A DNA stretch of 64,000 nucleotides from Propionibacteriales bacterium. GTDB lineage: Bacteria > Actinomycetota > Actinomycetes > Propionibacteriales > Nocardioidaceae. Made by a program: the position numbers and the translations under genes. The notes below the pieces were generated by a model. It had not been told where the DNA came from. It saw nothing but the letters and a program-made list of their open reading frames with translations, and searched no databases. The stretch is taken from the NCBI GenBank assembly GCA_026392415.1, contig JAPLCC010000049.1, positions 1 to 64,000 on the forward strand, given 5' to 3'. This document shows, piece by piece, positions 27,399-36,662 of this stretch (position 1 is the first letter of the stretch; every line of letters starts with the position of its first letter).

Positions 27399-30035
27399 GT
27401 GCCGACCGACCTGCTCTTCGAGCGCGAGCGTGCCCTCGAGGCGCTGCGTGCGGTCGTCGTCGGCGCGAGCGCAGGCACCGGCGGCGCCGCGCTGGTCACA
27501 GGAGCGCCCGGGATCGGCAAGACCCGGTTGCTCGGCGCCCTGATGACCGATGCCGCGAGCGCCGGCATCGTGTGTCTCTCGGCTGCCGGGCACACCATGG
27601 AACAGGACTACGGCTTCGGCGTCATGCGCCAGCTCTTCGCACAGCTGCCCGCCGACCTGCGCGACGGCATGGTCGATGAAGCCGGTGGTGCCTCGGCGGA
27701 CGCTCCTGCAGGTGCGCTCTTCTCCCTGCTCAGCGCACTGTTCGACGCCCTCGCCAAGGCCGCGGCGCAGCGCCCCCTCGTGGTGGTGGTCGACGATCTC
27801 CAGTGGGTTGACGAGCCTTCGCTGCGGTTCCTGCACTTCCTCGCCCGCCGCCTGCAGGGCACCGGGATCGGCCTGGTGCTCGCGGTTCGCAGCAGTCAGC
27901 AGAACGACTCGGCCGTGCTGGCCGAGCTCGGTCACCTCGTGAGCGGCACAGAGGTCGTCCTGGAGCCGTTGACCAGCGATGCGGTGGGTTCGGTGCTGCG
28001 CGAACGCCTCCGCGACGTCGATGACGTCTTCGTCGAGGCCTGCATGACCTGGACACGTGGCAATCCGCTCTTCCTCTCCGAGCTCTCGGCAACCATGGTC
28101 GCCGAAGGGATCGAACCCACGGCCGAGGGCGCCGCCCGCCTCACCGAGCTCGCTCCGGGGACGATCGGCCGGCTGGTGTTCGTCCGGATCGCCCGCGCCG
28201 GCGACGCCGCGGTCGCGCTCGCCCAGGCCGTCGCCGTCTTCGGTGACCGCCCTTCTGTTGTCGCCGCGGCACGACTGGCCGGCCTCGAGCTGACCCCCGC
28301 CGGCGAGGCAGCGACGGACCTCATCCGGCTCGACATCCTCGACGAGTCCCTCGCCTTCTCCCACCCGCTCGTCCGCGAGGCGGTGTACGACGACCTGGCG
28401 GCCCCGCTGCGCGCTGCGCGCCACCTGGCCGCAGCCGAGATCCTCCACGATCTCGGCGCGCCACTGGAAGCCATCGCCGCCCAACTGGTGCTTGCTCCTG
28501 CGGCCGATGCGCCGTGGGCGGTCGACGTGCTCCATCGAGCGGCCCGGTCGGCCGTCGAACGCGGCGCACCTGACGCAGCCGTCCGGTTCCTCGCCCAGGT
28601 GCCGGACTCGGCCGTTCCCGACGGCTCGGACCGGGTCCACGACGTGGATGTGACCCGCACGCACCTGTTGTGGATCGCCGGCAGGTCGACGGCTGCGATG
28701 GAGTTGGCCGACACGGTCGCCACCCGTTCTCGTGACGAGTCCCGCCCCGACGCGATGCTGGCGATGAAGCTGATGCTGCAGTGCGTGACTCCGGGCAGCG
28801 AGCGACCGCCCCCGGAGCTGCTGGAGGCCTTCGCCGGGCTCAGTGGACGGACCCAGGTCGAGCGGGACTGCTTGCTGCCCGTGATCCTTCATCGGCTCGC
28901 CCGTGGGACACCGCTCGACGAGATCCGGCCTCTCATCGAACGGGTGACCGCAGGCGCCAACCCCGACTCCGCCAAGCGACGCTCGCCGGCGACCTGGCTC
29001 TTCCTCGTCCTCCACTTCGGCGATCTGAACCGCACGCTCGACTACGTCGACCGCTACCGCGCAGCGGCGGAGGACACCGACTCGCCGATGTGGCGCGCCG
29101 AGGCGCTGACGGTGCGCGCGCAAGCGCTCTACCGCCTCGGACGGATCGCCGAGGCGGCGGCCGACGCCCACGCAGCGCTGGCCGACACCGACGGCACCTT
29201 CGCACTGACCGGACCCGTGGCTGCAGCGACGTTGATGCACAGCAGGCTCGAGCTCGGCGACCTGACCGGTGCCGTCGCGGCCTCTGAGGACTTCCGGTTC
29301 CCGTCCGACCGCGAGGACACCGCGTTCGCTGCCCTGGCCGAGGCCGCCATCGGTCGGGTCCGGGCGCGCGCCGGTGACCCGGAGGCAGGCCTGGCGCTCC
29401 TGCGCAGCGCAGGAGAGAAGCTGGACTCGGTCGAGTGGTTGATCACCGAGCTCTCGCCCTGGCGGATCGACGCTGCGCAGGCTCTGATCAGCCTCGGTCG
29501 CAGGGACGAGGCGAGCGCCACCCTCGCGCCGGCGTACGACGCCGCGGTCCGCTTCGGCGCACCCAACGGGCTCGGCCGGGTACTCCGGGTGCGTGCCCTG
29601 ATCGAGCAGCCGGCGTCGATCGACTTGCTCCGCCAGGCGGTTGCCGTGTACGACGACGGGTTGCTCCCGCTCAAGCGGGCCCACGCGCTCGTCGAGCTCG
29701 GTGGGGCGCTGCGGCGCGGCGGCCACCGCGCCGATGCCCGCGGGCCGCTGTCCGAGGCGATGGACCTGGCCCATCGGTGTGGGGCCCAGCCGCTGTTCGA
29801 CCGTGCGACCGAGGAGCTCGCTGCCGCTGGCGGCCGACCCCGGACCATCGCGCAGACGGGCATCGAGGCGCTGACCGCCTCCGAGCAGCGGGTGGCACGA
29901 CTGGCTGCATCCGGTCTCCGCAACGCTGACATCGCCCGGGAGCTGTTCGTCCAGCCGACCACGGTCGAGAAGCACCTGGCGTCGGTGTTCCGCAAGCTCG
30001 GGATCGAGTCCCGCACGGACATCCCCACCTTCTGA
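27399..30035 (+). CDS. LuxR-family transcriptional regulator with N-terminal AAA/ATPase domain
   Basis: VTGAPGIGKTRLLGAL Walker A; C-terminal LTASEQRVARLAASGLRNADIARELFVQPTTVEKHLASVFRKLGIESR. Confidence 0.93.
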   Translation: MPTDLLFERERALEALRAVVVGASAGTGGAALVTGAPGIGKTRLLGALMTDAASAGIVCLSAAGHTMEQDYGFGVMRQLFAQLPADLRDGMVDEAGGASADAPAGALFSLLSALFDALAKAAAQRPLVVVVDDLQWVDEPSLRFLHFLARRLQGTGIGLVLAVRSSQQNDSAVLAELGHLVSGTEVVLEPLTSDAVGSVLRERLRDVDDVFVEACMTWTRGNPLFLSELSATMVAEGIEPTAEGAARLTELAPGTIGRLVFVRIARAGDAAVALAQAVAVFGDRPSVVAAARLAGLELTPAGEAATDLIRLDILDESLAFSHPLVREAVYDDLAAPLRAARHLAAAEILHDLGAPLEAIAAQLVLAPAADAPWAVDVLHRAARSAVERGAPDAAVRFLAQVPDSAVPDGSDRVHDVDVTRTHLLWIAGRSTAAMELADTVATRSRDESRPDAMLAMKLMLQCVTPGSERPPPELLEAFAGLSGRTQVERDCLLPVILHRLARGTPLDEIRPLIERVTAGANPDSAKRRSPATWLFLVLHFGDLNRTLDYVDRYRAAAEDTDSPMWRAEALTVRAQALYRLGRIAEAAADAHAALADTDGTFALTGPVAAATLMHSRLELGDLTGAVAASEDFRFPSDREDTAFAALAEAAIGRVRARAGDPEAGLALLRSAGEKLDSVEWLITELSPWRIDAAQALISLGRRDEASATLAPAYDAAVRFGAPNGLGRVLRVRALIEQPASIDLLRQAVAVYDDGLLPLKRAHALVELGGALRRGGHRADARGPLSEAMDLAHRCGAQPLFDRATEELAAAGGRPRTIAQTGIEALTASEQRVARLAASGLRNADIARELFVQPTTVEKHLASVFRKLGIESRTDIPTF

Positions 30036-30111
30036 CGGTGGGGTGGGGCCCGCCAAATGGTGGGGTTGTTCCTCAATGTGGGGGTGGGGGCGTTCCCGCG
30101 AGTCTCTTCAC

Positions 30112-30288
30112 ATGGACCTGGACAACCCGATCACTCTCCGGCTCGTCATCGACGCCGGCAGCGCCCCGCTCCGGGGTCTGCTCGGCATGGACGACCAGGA
30201 GCCCTTCGAGTTCAGCGGAATGCTCCAGCTCCTCGAGCTTCTCGACCGCATGAACGCCTCCCACCTCGATGCAAGGAACCCCTCATGA
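30112..30288 (+). CDS. Small ORF (58 aa) overlapping the start of the glycine-rich protein gene by 4 nt
   Basis: MDLDNPITLRLVIDAGSAPLRGLLGMDDQEPFEFSGMLQLLELLDRMNASHLDARNPS; stop TGA 30286-30288 overlaps ATG 30285. Confidence 0.55.
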   Translation: MDLDNPITLRLVIDAGSAPLRGLLGMDDQEPFEFSGMLQLLELLDRMNASHLDARNPS

Positions 30289-32168
30289 AGATCAACCGAC
30301 CGATCGCCGTCGCGCTGGCCCCGCTGGCCGCTGTGGCCGTCCTCGGCGCCGTCCCGGCGCCGGCTGCCCATGCTTCCAACGTCGCCCCGAAGATCGTCGC
30401 CGCGACGATGATGGACACCGACCTGGACGACAAGGCCGACCGGGTCAAGCTCACCTACTCCGAGGCGATCAACCACGCCCTCGACACGAGCTCGTTCCCG
30501 TTCAAGGTCGCCGGCTACACGGTGACCAAGGTGTCCTCGGCCTCGGCGTCGAAGACGCTCTACGTCTACATCACGGAGAAGGCGACTGCCGACATCGCAG
30601 CGGTGCCCACCGTGTCCTACGCAAAGACAAGTTCTCAGGCAGTCAAGGACACCGAGGGCCTCCAGGCGCTCGCCCAGACCTTCTCGGGCACCAAGCCGGT
30701 CGACACGGACCTGGACGGCTACGCGTCCGCCGATTGCAAGCCGATCGACCCGGCCGTCAACCCGGCCGCGGGCGACCGCCCCGACCTCTCCTTCGTCGAC
30801 AGCGACTGTGACGGCATCGACGGCGACTCCGCGACCGCGATCTTCGTCAATCCCAACGACGGTCAGGACGTGAACCCGGGCACCAAGGCCCTGCCCGTGA
30901 GGACCATGGCGCAGGCGTTCAACCTTCGCTCCGCCACGCGCAACACGGTCCTGGTGACCGTCGCGATCTATTCGCCCAACGCCGCCAACGTCACCGTCCC
31001 CGACGGCGTCGGCATCTTCGGTGGGTACGACACGACCTGGAAGCGCAGCCACACGCCCACCGGTTCCAATGGCCTGCCGTTCGTCATCGCCGGCACGAGC
31101 GAGCTCCAGCTGCTCAAACTCGTGGTGGCCAACGAGGCCGTCGCGCTCAAGGTGACCGGCACCGCCACCCTCGGTGAGGTCAGCCTGGAGAACGCCCTGT
31201 CCGACAAGAACTCCATCGCGCTGGCGGTCACCAATGGTGGCAAGGTCACCGCGACCCGCGGCTCGATCACCTCGGGCAGGGCCAACTGGAACACCCCGCC
31301 CCTGGTGGCGATCCGGGGCGGCAACGGCTCCAACGGCCTGGCTGGAGAAAAGGGCGGTGCCGGTTCGTGCGACACCTGGAGTGGCGGCGACAGTGGTGAC
31401 GGCGGCGGCTACGGGAAGTTCGACGCTGAGGCGATCGGAGGCAACGGCGGCTTCGGCGGCAGCGTCGCAGGCAACGGCACGGGCAACGGCCAGCCGGGCA
31501 AGAACGGCAGCGGCGGCGCGATCGGCGGCACCGGCGGCTCCAAGGGCGACCCGGGCAAGGCCGGCGGCAACGGCGCCTCGGGCACGCCCGGTGTCAACGG
31601 CGCGACCGGTGCGGTCGTGAAGGGCGCCTTCGCGATGTCGGGCTACGTCCCGGCGACGTCCAACCCCGGTACGGCTGGCGCCAACGGCGGTAGCGGCGCC
31701 GGCGGCGGCGGTGGCGGTGGCCAGGTCGGCGTGGCCGTCCTCACCGGTGTCGGCAACGGCGGCGGTGGCGGTGGCCAGGGCGGCATGCCCGGCACGGGTG
31801 GACGCGGCGGCAAGGGCGGCCACGCCTCCATCGCGGTCTACGTCCCGCTCGGCTCGGTCACCCTCAACGGAACGACGATCACGACCGGCACCGGCGGCAA
31901 CTCGGAGGTCGGTGGCGCAGGCGGCACCGGCGGCCAGGGCGGCGCGGGCGGCAAGGGCGGCAGCAGCTGCCTGACGGAGGTCGGCCGCGGCGGCGACGGC
32001 GGCAGTGGGGCCCGTGGCGGCAACGGTGGCAAGGGTGGCGACGGCCAGGGTGGCCCGAGCATCGGGATCTACACCGGTCCCTACGCGGCGGCCACCACCA
32101 CCGGAGTCACCTACACGATCGGCGCAGCAGGCACCGGGCCCCAGGCGATCCGGGCCACGATCTACTGA
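30285..32168 (+). CDS. Secreted glycine-rich (PGRS-like) protein with Asp-rich MopE/thrombospondin-type metal-binding segment
   Basis: Signal peptide ...AVLGAVPAPAAHAS; DTDLDGYASADCKPIDPAVNPAAGDRPDLSFVDSDCDGIDGD; C-terminal GGNGG/GGxGG tracts. Confidence 0.85.
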   Translation: MKINRPIAVALAPLAAVAVLGAVPAPAAHASNVAPKIVAATMMDTDLDDKADRVKLTYSEAINHALDTSSFPFKVAGYTVTKVSSASASKTLYVYITEKATADIAAVPTVSYAKTSSQAVKDTEGLQALAQTFSGTKPVDTDLDGYASADCKPIDPAVNPAAGDRPDLSFVDSDCDGIDGDSATAIFVNPNDGQDVNPGTKALPVRTMAQAFNLRSATRNTVLVTVAIYSPNAANVTVPDGVGIFGGYDTTWKRSHTPTGSNGLPFVIAGTSELQLLKLVVANEAVALKVTGTATLGEVSLENALSDKNSIALAVTNGGKVTATRGSITSGRANWNTPPLVAIRGGNGSNGLAGEKGGAGSCDTWSGGDSGDGGGYGKFDAEAIGGNGGFGGSVAGNGTGNGQPGKNGSGGAIGGTGGSKGDPGKAGGNGASGTPGVNGATGAVVKGAFAMSGYVPATSNPGTAGANGGSGAGGGGGGGQVGVAVLTGVGNGGGGGGQGGMPGTGGRGGKGGHASIAVYVPLGSVTLNGTTITTGTGGNSEVGGAGGTGGQGGAGGKGGSSCLTEVGRGGDGGSGARGGNGGKGGDGQGGPSIGIYTGPYAAATTTGVTYTIGAAGTGPQAIRATIY

Positions 32169-32186
32169 CCGTGCAACGATGGCGCC

Positions 32187-33533
32187 ATGGCTGACGTGGC
32201 ACCCGACGACCTCTCCGTCACCGGAGAGGTCGTCGCGTTGTGTCAGGACCTGATCCGGATCGACACCTCCAACTACGGCGCCGAGGAGGGGCCGGGGGAG
32301 CGCAAGGCGGCTGAGTACGTCGCCGGGCTGCTCGACGAGGTCGGAATCGCCGCCGAGATCATCGAGACCGCGCCGGGACGGGCGAACGTCGTGGCCCGCT
32401 GGGGCGGCACCGCTGGCGGAGCGCACCCCGAGCGCGGTGCCCTTCTGCTGCACGGCCACCTCGACGTCGTCCCCGCTGCGTCAGAGGACTGGCAGGTCGA
32501 CCCGTTCGGCGGCGAGGTGCGCGACTGCCCTCAGGCGGGGCTCAGCGTCTGGGGCCGTGGCGCCGTCGACATGAAGGACTTCGACGCGATGCTGCTGTCG
32601 GTCGTCCGGGCCCGGCAGCGGGCCGGACGGGTGCCGGAGCGGCCGGTGGTCCTCTGCTTCACCGCAGACGAGGAGGCAGGCGGCCACCAGGGCGCTGAGC
32701 TCCTCGTTCGCGACCACCGGGAGTGGTTCGAGGACTGCACCGAAGCGGTCGGCGAGGTCGGCGGCTTCAGCACGACCGTCCGCGGCCAGCGGCTGTACCT
32801 GATCGAGGCGGCCGAGAAGGGCATGGCCTGGATGCGACTGACGGCGCGGGGCAGGGCCGGCCACGGCTCGATGATCAACCACGAGAACGCCGTCACCCGG
32901 CTGGCGGCCGCCGTCGCCCGGATCGGCGTCCACGAGTGGCCGGTCCGGCTCACGCCGACCATGAAGACGCTGCTGGCGACGGTCGCCGACATCGCCGGCA
33001 CCGAGGCCACGCCCGAGAACGCTCCCGCGCTGATCGATGAGTTCGGCAGCGCGGCGCGCATGCTCGGCGCGGTCCTGCGCAACTCGACGAACCCGACCAT
33101 GCTGAATGCCGGCTACAAGGTCAACGTCATCCCGACGGAGGCGAGTGCCCACGTCGACGGGCGCTTCCTGCCCGGCTTCGAGGACGAGTTCTTCGCGACC
33201 CTCGCCGAACTCACCGGCGAAGGTGTCGAGATCGAGTACCTGTCGAAGCAGCCCCCCTGGGAGATGCCGTACGACGGCCCGCTGGTCGATGCGATGGCGC
33301 GAAGCCTCCTGGCCGAGGATCCGGGCGCCGTCGTGGCGCCGTACACGATGAGCGGCGGCACCGACGCCAAGCACTTCACGAGGCTCGGCATGCGCTCCTA
33401 CGGGTTCGCCCCGCTCCGCCTGCCCGCCGACCTCGACTTCACCGCGCTCTTCCACGGGGTCGACGAACGGGTCCCGGTCGACGCTCTCGAGTTCGGTGCG
33501 CGCGTGATGGATCGGTTCCTGGACCAGATCTAG
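32187..33533 (+). CDS. M20 family metallopeptidase
   Basis: LLLHGHLDVVPA; WGRGAVDMKDFDAM; FTADEEAGG; GGTDAKHF. Confidence 0.94.
   Translation: MADVAPDDLSVTGEVVALCQDLIRIDTSNYGAEEGPGERKAAEYVAGLLDEVGIAAEIIETAPGRANVVARWGGTAGGAHPERGALLLHGHLDVVPAASEDWQVDPFGGEVRDCPQAGLSVWGRGAVDMKDFDAMLLSVVRARQRAGRVPERPVVLCFTADEEAGGHQGAELLVRDHREWFEDCTEAVGEVGGFSTTVRGQRLYLIEAAEKGMAWMRLTARGRAGHGSMINHENAVTRLAAAVARIGVHEWPVRLTPTMKTLLATVADIAGTEATPENAPALIDEFGSAARMLGAVLRNSTNPTMLNAGYKVNVIPTEASAHVDGRFLPGFEDEFFATLAELTGEGVEIEYLSKQPPWEMPYDGPLVDAMARSLLAEDPGAVVAPYTMSGGTDAKHFTRLGMRSYGFAPLRLPADLDFTALFHGVDERVPVDALEFGARVMDRFLDQI
32204..32235. repeat. Perfect 14-bp inverted repeat CGACGACCTCTCCG-TCAC-CGGAGAGGTCGTCG in 5' coding region
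   Basis: Read directly; begins 17 nt after the A of the M20 start codon. Confidence 0.9.
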
Positions 33534-33548
33534 CGTGATCCAGCCGGA

Positions 33549-33782
33549 TCAGGCGGTCCGTACGGCGCGGATGATCTTGCGCCGCAGCACGATCCGGCGC
33601 TTGCCGTCCGGGCCGATCTGCACCCGGTCGAGCTCCCAGCCACCCTGCTCGGCACGCTCGACGAGCAGCTTCGCGACGACGTTGCGCGAGTGGTCACGGT
33701 CGAAGACGACCCGGTCGAACTCCCACTCCACGCCCCGTCCCAGCCCGCGCATCAGCCCGGGTCGGAGCAGGGACATGCTCAT
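33549..33782 (-). CDS. DUF5703-like small conserved protein
   Basis: WEFDRVVFDRDHSRNVVAKLLVERAEQGGWELDRVQIGPDGKRRIVLRRKIIR. Confidence 0.8.
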   Translation of the reverse strand: MSMSLLRPGLMRGLGRGVEWEFDRVVFDRDHSRNVVAKLLVERAEQGGWELDRVQIGPDGKRRIVLRRKIIRAVRTA

Positions 33783-34732
33783 GCGGCCGAACCGGAGACG
33801 TCGTCCAGGGCCGCGCGGATCTCCGGTGGCAGTGTCTTGGCGTCGGCATCGAGGGCGACCTTGAGCTGCGCGGCAGTGCGGGCGCCGACGATGGGAGCAG
33901 TGACGCCGGGGGAGTCACGCACCCACACGAGCGCGACCTCGAGCGGCGTCCAGCCGAGACCGTCGGCTGCACGGACGACGGCTTCCACGATGCCGCGGCT
34001 CCGGTCGTCCATGTAGGCCTCCACGAAGCCGGCGAACACGGGAGAGGCGGCCCGGGAGTCCGACGGCGTGCCGGTGCGGTACTTCCCGGTGAGCACGCCG
34101 CGGCCGAGCGGCGACCACGGGAAGACGCCGAGTCCGAGAGCCTCGACGGCGGGAAGCACCTCGCGCTCGATGCGACGGTTGACCAGGGAGTACTCCACCT
34201 GGGTCGAGCTGATCCGGGCGCGGCCCGGCGCGGCTTCCTGCAGCGTCACCGCTCGGGCGGTCTGCCAGCCGTTGTAGTTCGAGATGCCGACGTACGACGT
34301 CCGGCCGGACGTCACGGCGTGGTCCAGCGCCCCGAGCGTCTCCTCGAGCGGGACCACGTCGGACCAGATGTGGACCTGCCAGAGGTCGACGTGGTCGGTG
34401 CCGAGGCGCTTCAGGGAGGTGTCGAGCCCGCGCAGCAGGGCACCGCGAGAGGTGTCCGTCAGGCGTTCGTTGCCGCGCCGCCAGATGCCGGCCTTCGTCG
34501 CGAGCACGACCTCGTCACGGCGTACGACGTCGCCGAGCAGTGAGCCGAGCAGCTCCTCGGAGCGGCCGTCGGTGTAGCCGGCGGCCGTGTCGAGCATCGT
34601 GCCGCCGGCCTCGACGTAGGCGGCCAGCTGGTCGCGGGCCTCGTGCTCGTCGGTGTCCTTGCCCCACGTCATCGTGCCGAGGGCGAGTCGCGACACCTGG
34701 AGTCCGCTGGCGCCGACGTACCGCTGCTGCAT
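33779..34732 (-). CDS. Aldo/keto reductase
   Basis: VSRLALGTMTWG; DTAAGYTDGRSEELLG; VDLWQVHIWSD; VGISNYNGWQ. Confidence 0.94.
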   Translation of the reverse strand: MQQRYVGASGLQVSRLALGTMTWGKDTDEHEARDQLAAYVEAGGTMLDTAAGYTDGRSEELLGSLLGDVVRRDEVVLATKAGIWRRGNERLTDTSRGALLRGLDTSLKRLGTDHVDLWQVHIWSDVVPLEETLGALDHAVTSGRTSYVGISNYNGWQTARAVTLQEAAPGRARISSTQVEYSLVNRRIEREVLPAVEALGLGVFPWSPLGRGVLTGKYRTGTPSDSRAASPVFAGFVEAYMDDRSRGIVEAVVRAADGLGWTPLEVALVWVRDSPGVTAPIVGARTAAQLKVALDADAKTLPPEIRAALDDVSGSAA

Positions 34733-34804
34733 GACGCACAAGGTATCCGGCTCCACGTGGGTCGCGCGCTCGGCCACGCCGAGACATACCTAGGATGCTG
34801 CGTT

Positions 34805-35647
34805 GTGGCGGACTTCCTGCAAGCAGTGTTCCTCGGCGTTCTCCAGGGCCTGACCGAATTCCTGCCCATCTCGAGCAGTGCGCACCTCAGGTTCTTCCCC
34901 GAGCTGTTCGGCTGGGGCGACCCGGGCGCGCCCTTCACGGCCGTGATCCAGATCGGCACCGAGCTGGCCGTTCTCATCTACTTCCGCAAGGACATCTGGC
35001 GGATCACGAAGGCCTGGTCGCTGTCGCTGTTCAAGCCCGAGTACCGCGGCGCGCTCGACGCCCGGATGGGTTGGTACGTCATCGTCGGCTCGCTGCCGAT
35101 CGTCATCCTCGGAATCCTGCTCAAGGACGTCATCGAGAAGGACTTCCGGAACCTCTGGATCATCGGCACGATGCTCATCGTGCTCGGCCTGGTGCTCGGC
35201 CTCGCCGACCGGATCGGCGGCACCGACCGCCAGATCAAGCAGATGTCGTTGCGTGATGCGAGCCTGATGGGTGGCGCGCAGGCCCTCGCCCTGATCCCGG
35301 GCGTCTCCCGCTCGGGCGCCACGCTCTCGATGGGCCGGATCCTCGGCTACGACCGCGAGGCCGCGACCCGGTTCGCCTTCCTGCTGGCGATCCCCGCCGT
35401 GGTCGGCGCCGGCCTGTTCGAGCTCAAGGAGATCTCCCACGTCGGTGAGGCCGCCTCCGGCGAGGCCGGTTACGGCTGGGGCCCGACCATCACCGCGACC
35501 GTCGTCTCCTTCATCGTCGGATACGCCGCCATCGCCTGGCTGCTGCGCTACGTCAGCAAGAACTCCTACACGCCGTTCGTGATCTACCGCGTGCTGCTCG
35601 GTACTGCGGTGCTGGTGCTGCTCGGCACCGGCGTCGTCAACGCCTGA
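34805..35647 (+). CDS. uppP: Undecaprenyl-diphosphate phosphatase
   Basis: VLQGLTEFLPISSSAHLRFFPELFGW; ALIPGVSRSGATLSMG. Confidence 0.95.
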   Translation: MADFLQAVFLGVLQGLTEFLPISSSAHLRFFPELFGWGDPGAPFTAVIQIGTELAVLIYFRKDIWRITKAWSLSLFKPEYRGALDARMGWYVIVGSLPIVILGILLKDVIEKDFRNLWIIGTMLIVLGLVLGLADRIGGTDRQIKQMSLRDASLMGGAQALALIPGVSRSGATLSMGRILGYDREAATRFAFLLAIPAVVGAGLFELKEISHVGEAASGEAGYGWGPTITATVVSFIVGYAAIAWLLRYVSKNSYTPFVIYRVLLGTAVLVLLGTGVVNA

Positions 35648-35650
35648 GGC

Positions 35651-36631
35651 TCAGAGCCAGCCGGAGCGCTTGAAGAACAGGAACAGCGCGAACGACGTGC
35701 CGAACATCAGGACCATCGCGAACGGGTAGCCGAGCAGCCAGTGCAGTTCGGGCATGTGGTCGAAGTTCATGCCGTAGACGCCAGCGATCAGCGTGGGTAC
35801 GGCGGCCAGCCCGATGCCGGCGGAGATCTTGCGCATGTCGTCGTTCTGCTGGACGGCGACGCGGGCGAGGTGCGCGTCGAAGGCCGTCGACAGCAGGCTG
35901 TCCAGCGTGTCGATCTCGTCGGCCGCCTGCTGGAGGTGGTCGCTAACGTCACGGAAGAACGGCGCCGACTCGGTCTCGATCAGGCTCACCGCGCCGGCGG
36001 TGAAGCGCCGCATCGGTTCGCGCAGGGGGAGCACCGCGCGGCGTACCTCGGAGAGCTCGCGCTTGAGGATGTAGATCCGGTTGGCGTCACTGGTGCGACT
36101 GTCGGAGAACACCGACGTCTCGACCTCGTCGACGTCGGTCTGGAGCTCGGAGACGACGCCGGTGTACCCGTCGACCACGGCATCGCAGACGGCGTACACG
36201 ACGGCGGAGGGGCCGTGGTCGAGCACCGCCTGCTTCTGCTCGAGCGCGCGCCGCGCGTCGCTGAGGGAGGATCCACGGCCGTGCCGGACCGTGATCACGA
36301 AGTCGGGACCGATGAACATGTTGATCTCACCGGTCTCGACCGCGTCGTCCTCGTCGACGTACCAGAGCGTCTTGAGCACCAGGAAGAGACTGGTGTCGTA
36401 CTGCTCGAGCTTGGGTCGCTGGTGCGCGACGACGGCGTCCTCCACCGCGAGAGGGTGGAGCCCGAAGGCGTCGGCGATCTCGGAGAGCTCGACGTGACTG
36501 GGCTCGTAGAGCCCGACCCAGACGAAGTCATGGTTGTTGACGGCCGCGTTGCGCAGCGCTTCGTAGTCGTGCGGATGGCACTCGACGGGCACCCGTTGTC
36601 CGTGGCGGTAGACGGCGCTGTCGACGATCAC
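35651..36631 (-). CDS. corA: CorA-family magnesium/cobalt transporter
   Basis: Terminal IAGVYGMNFDHMPELHWLLGYP GMN motif plus two TM helices. Confidence 0.94.
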   Translation of the reverse strand: MIVDSAVYRHGQRVPVECHPHDYEALRNAAVNNHDFVWVGLYEPSHVELSEIADAFGLHPLAVEDAVVAHQRPKLEQYDTSLFLVLKTLWYVDEDDAVETGEINMFIGPDFVITVRHGRGSSLSDARRALEQKQAVLDHGPSAVVYAVCDAVVDGYTGVVSELQTDVDEVETSVFSDSRTSDANRIYILKRELSEVRRAVLPLREPMRRFTAGAVSLIETESAPFFRDVSDHLQQAADEIDTLDSLLSTAFDAHLARVAVQQNDDMRKISAGIGLAAVPTLIAGVYGMNFDHMPELHWLLGYPFAMVLMFGTSFALFLFFKRSGWL

Positions 36632-36662
36632 AGGGCCACGGTAGTGGCTAGGCTGCCCGTCC

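Noticed and set aside
27348-30056. 902-aa antisense ORF opposite the LuxR regulator
   Set aside because: Same GC artefact; the sense strand has Walker A and LuxR HTH motifs
31300-32070. GGC-rich periodic tract as a CRISPR or DNA satellite
   Set aside because: Repeats are codon-level Gly-rich protein repeats without fixed spacer/repeat lengths
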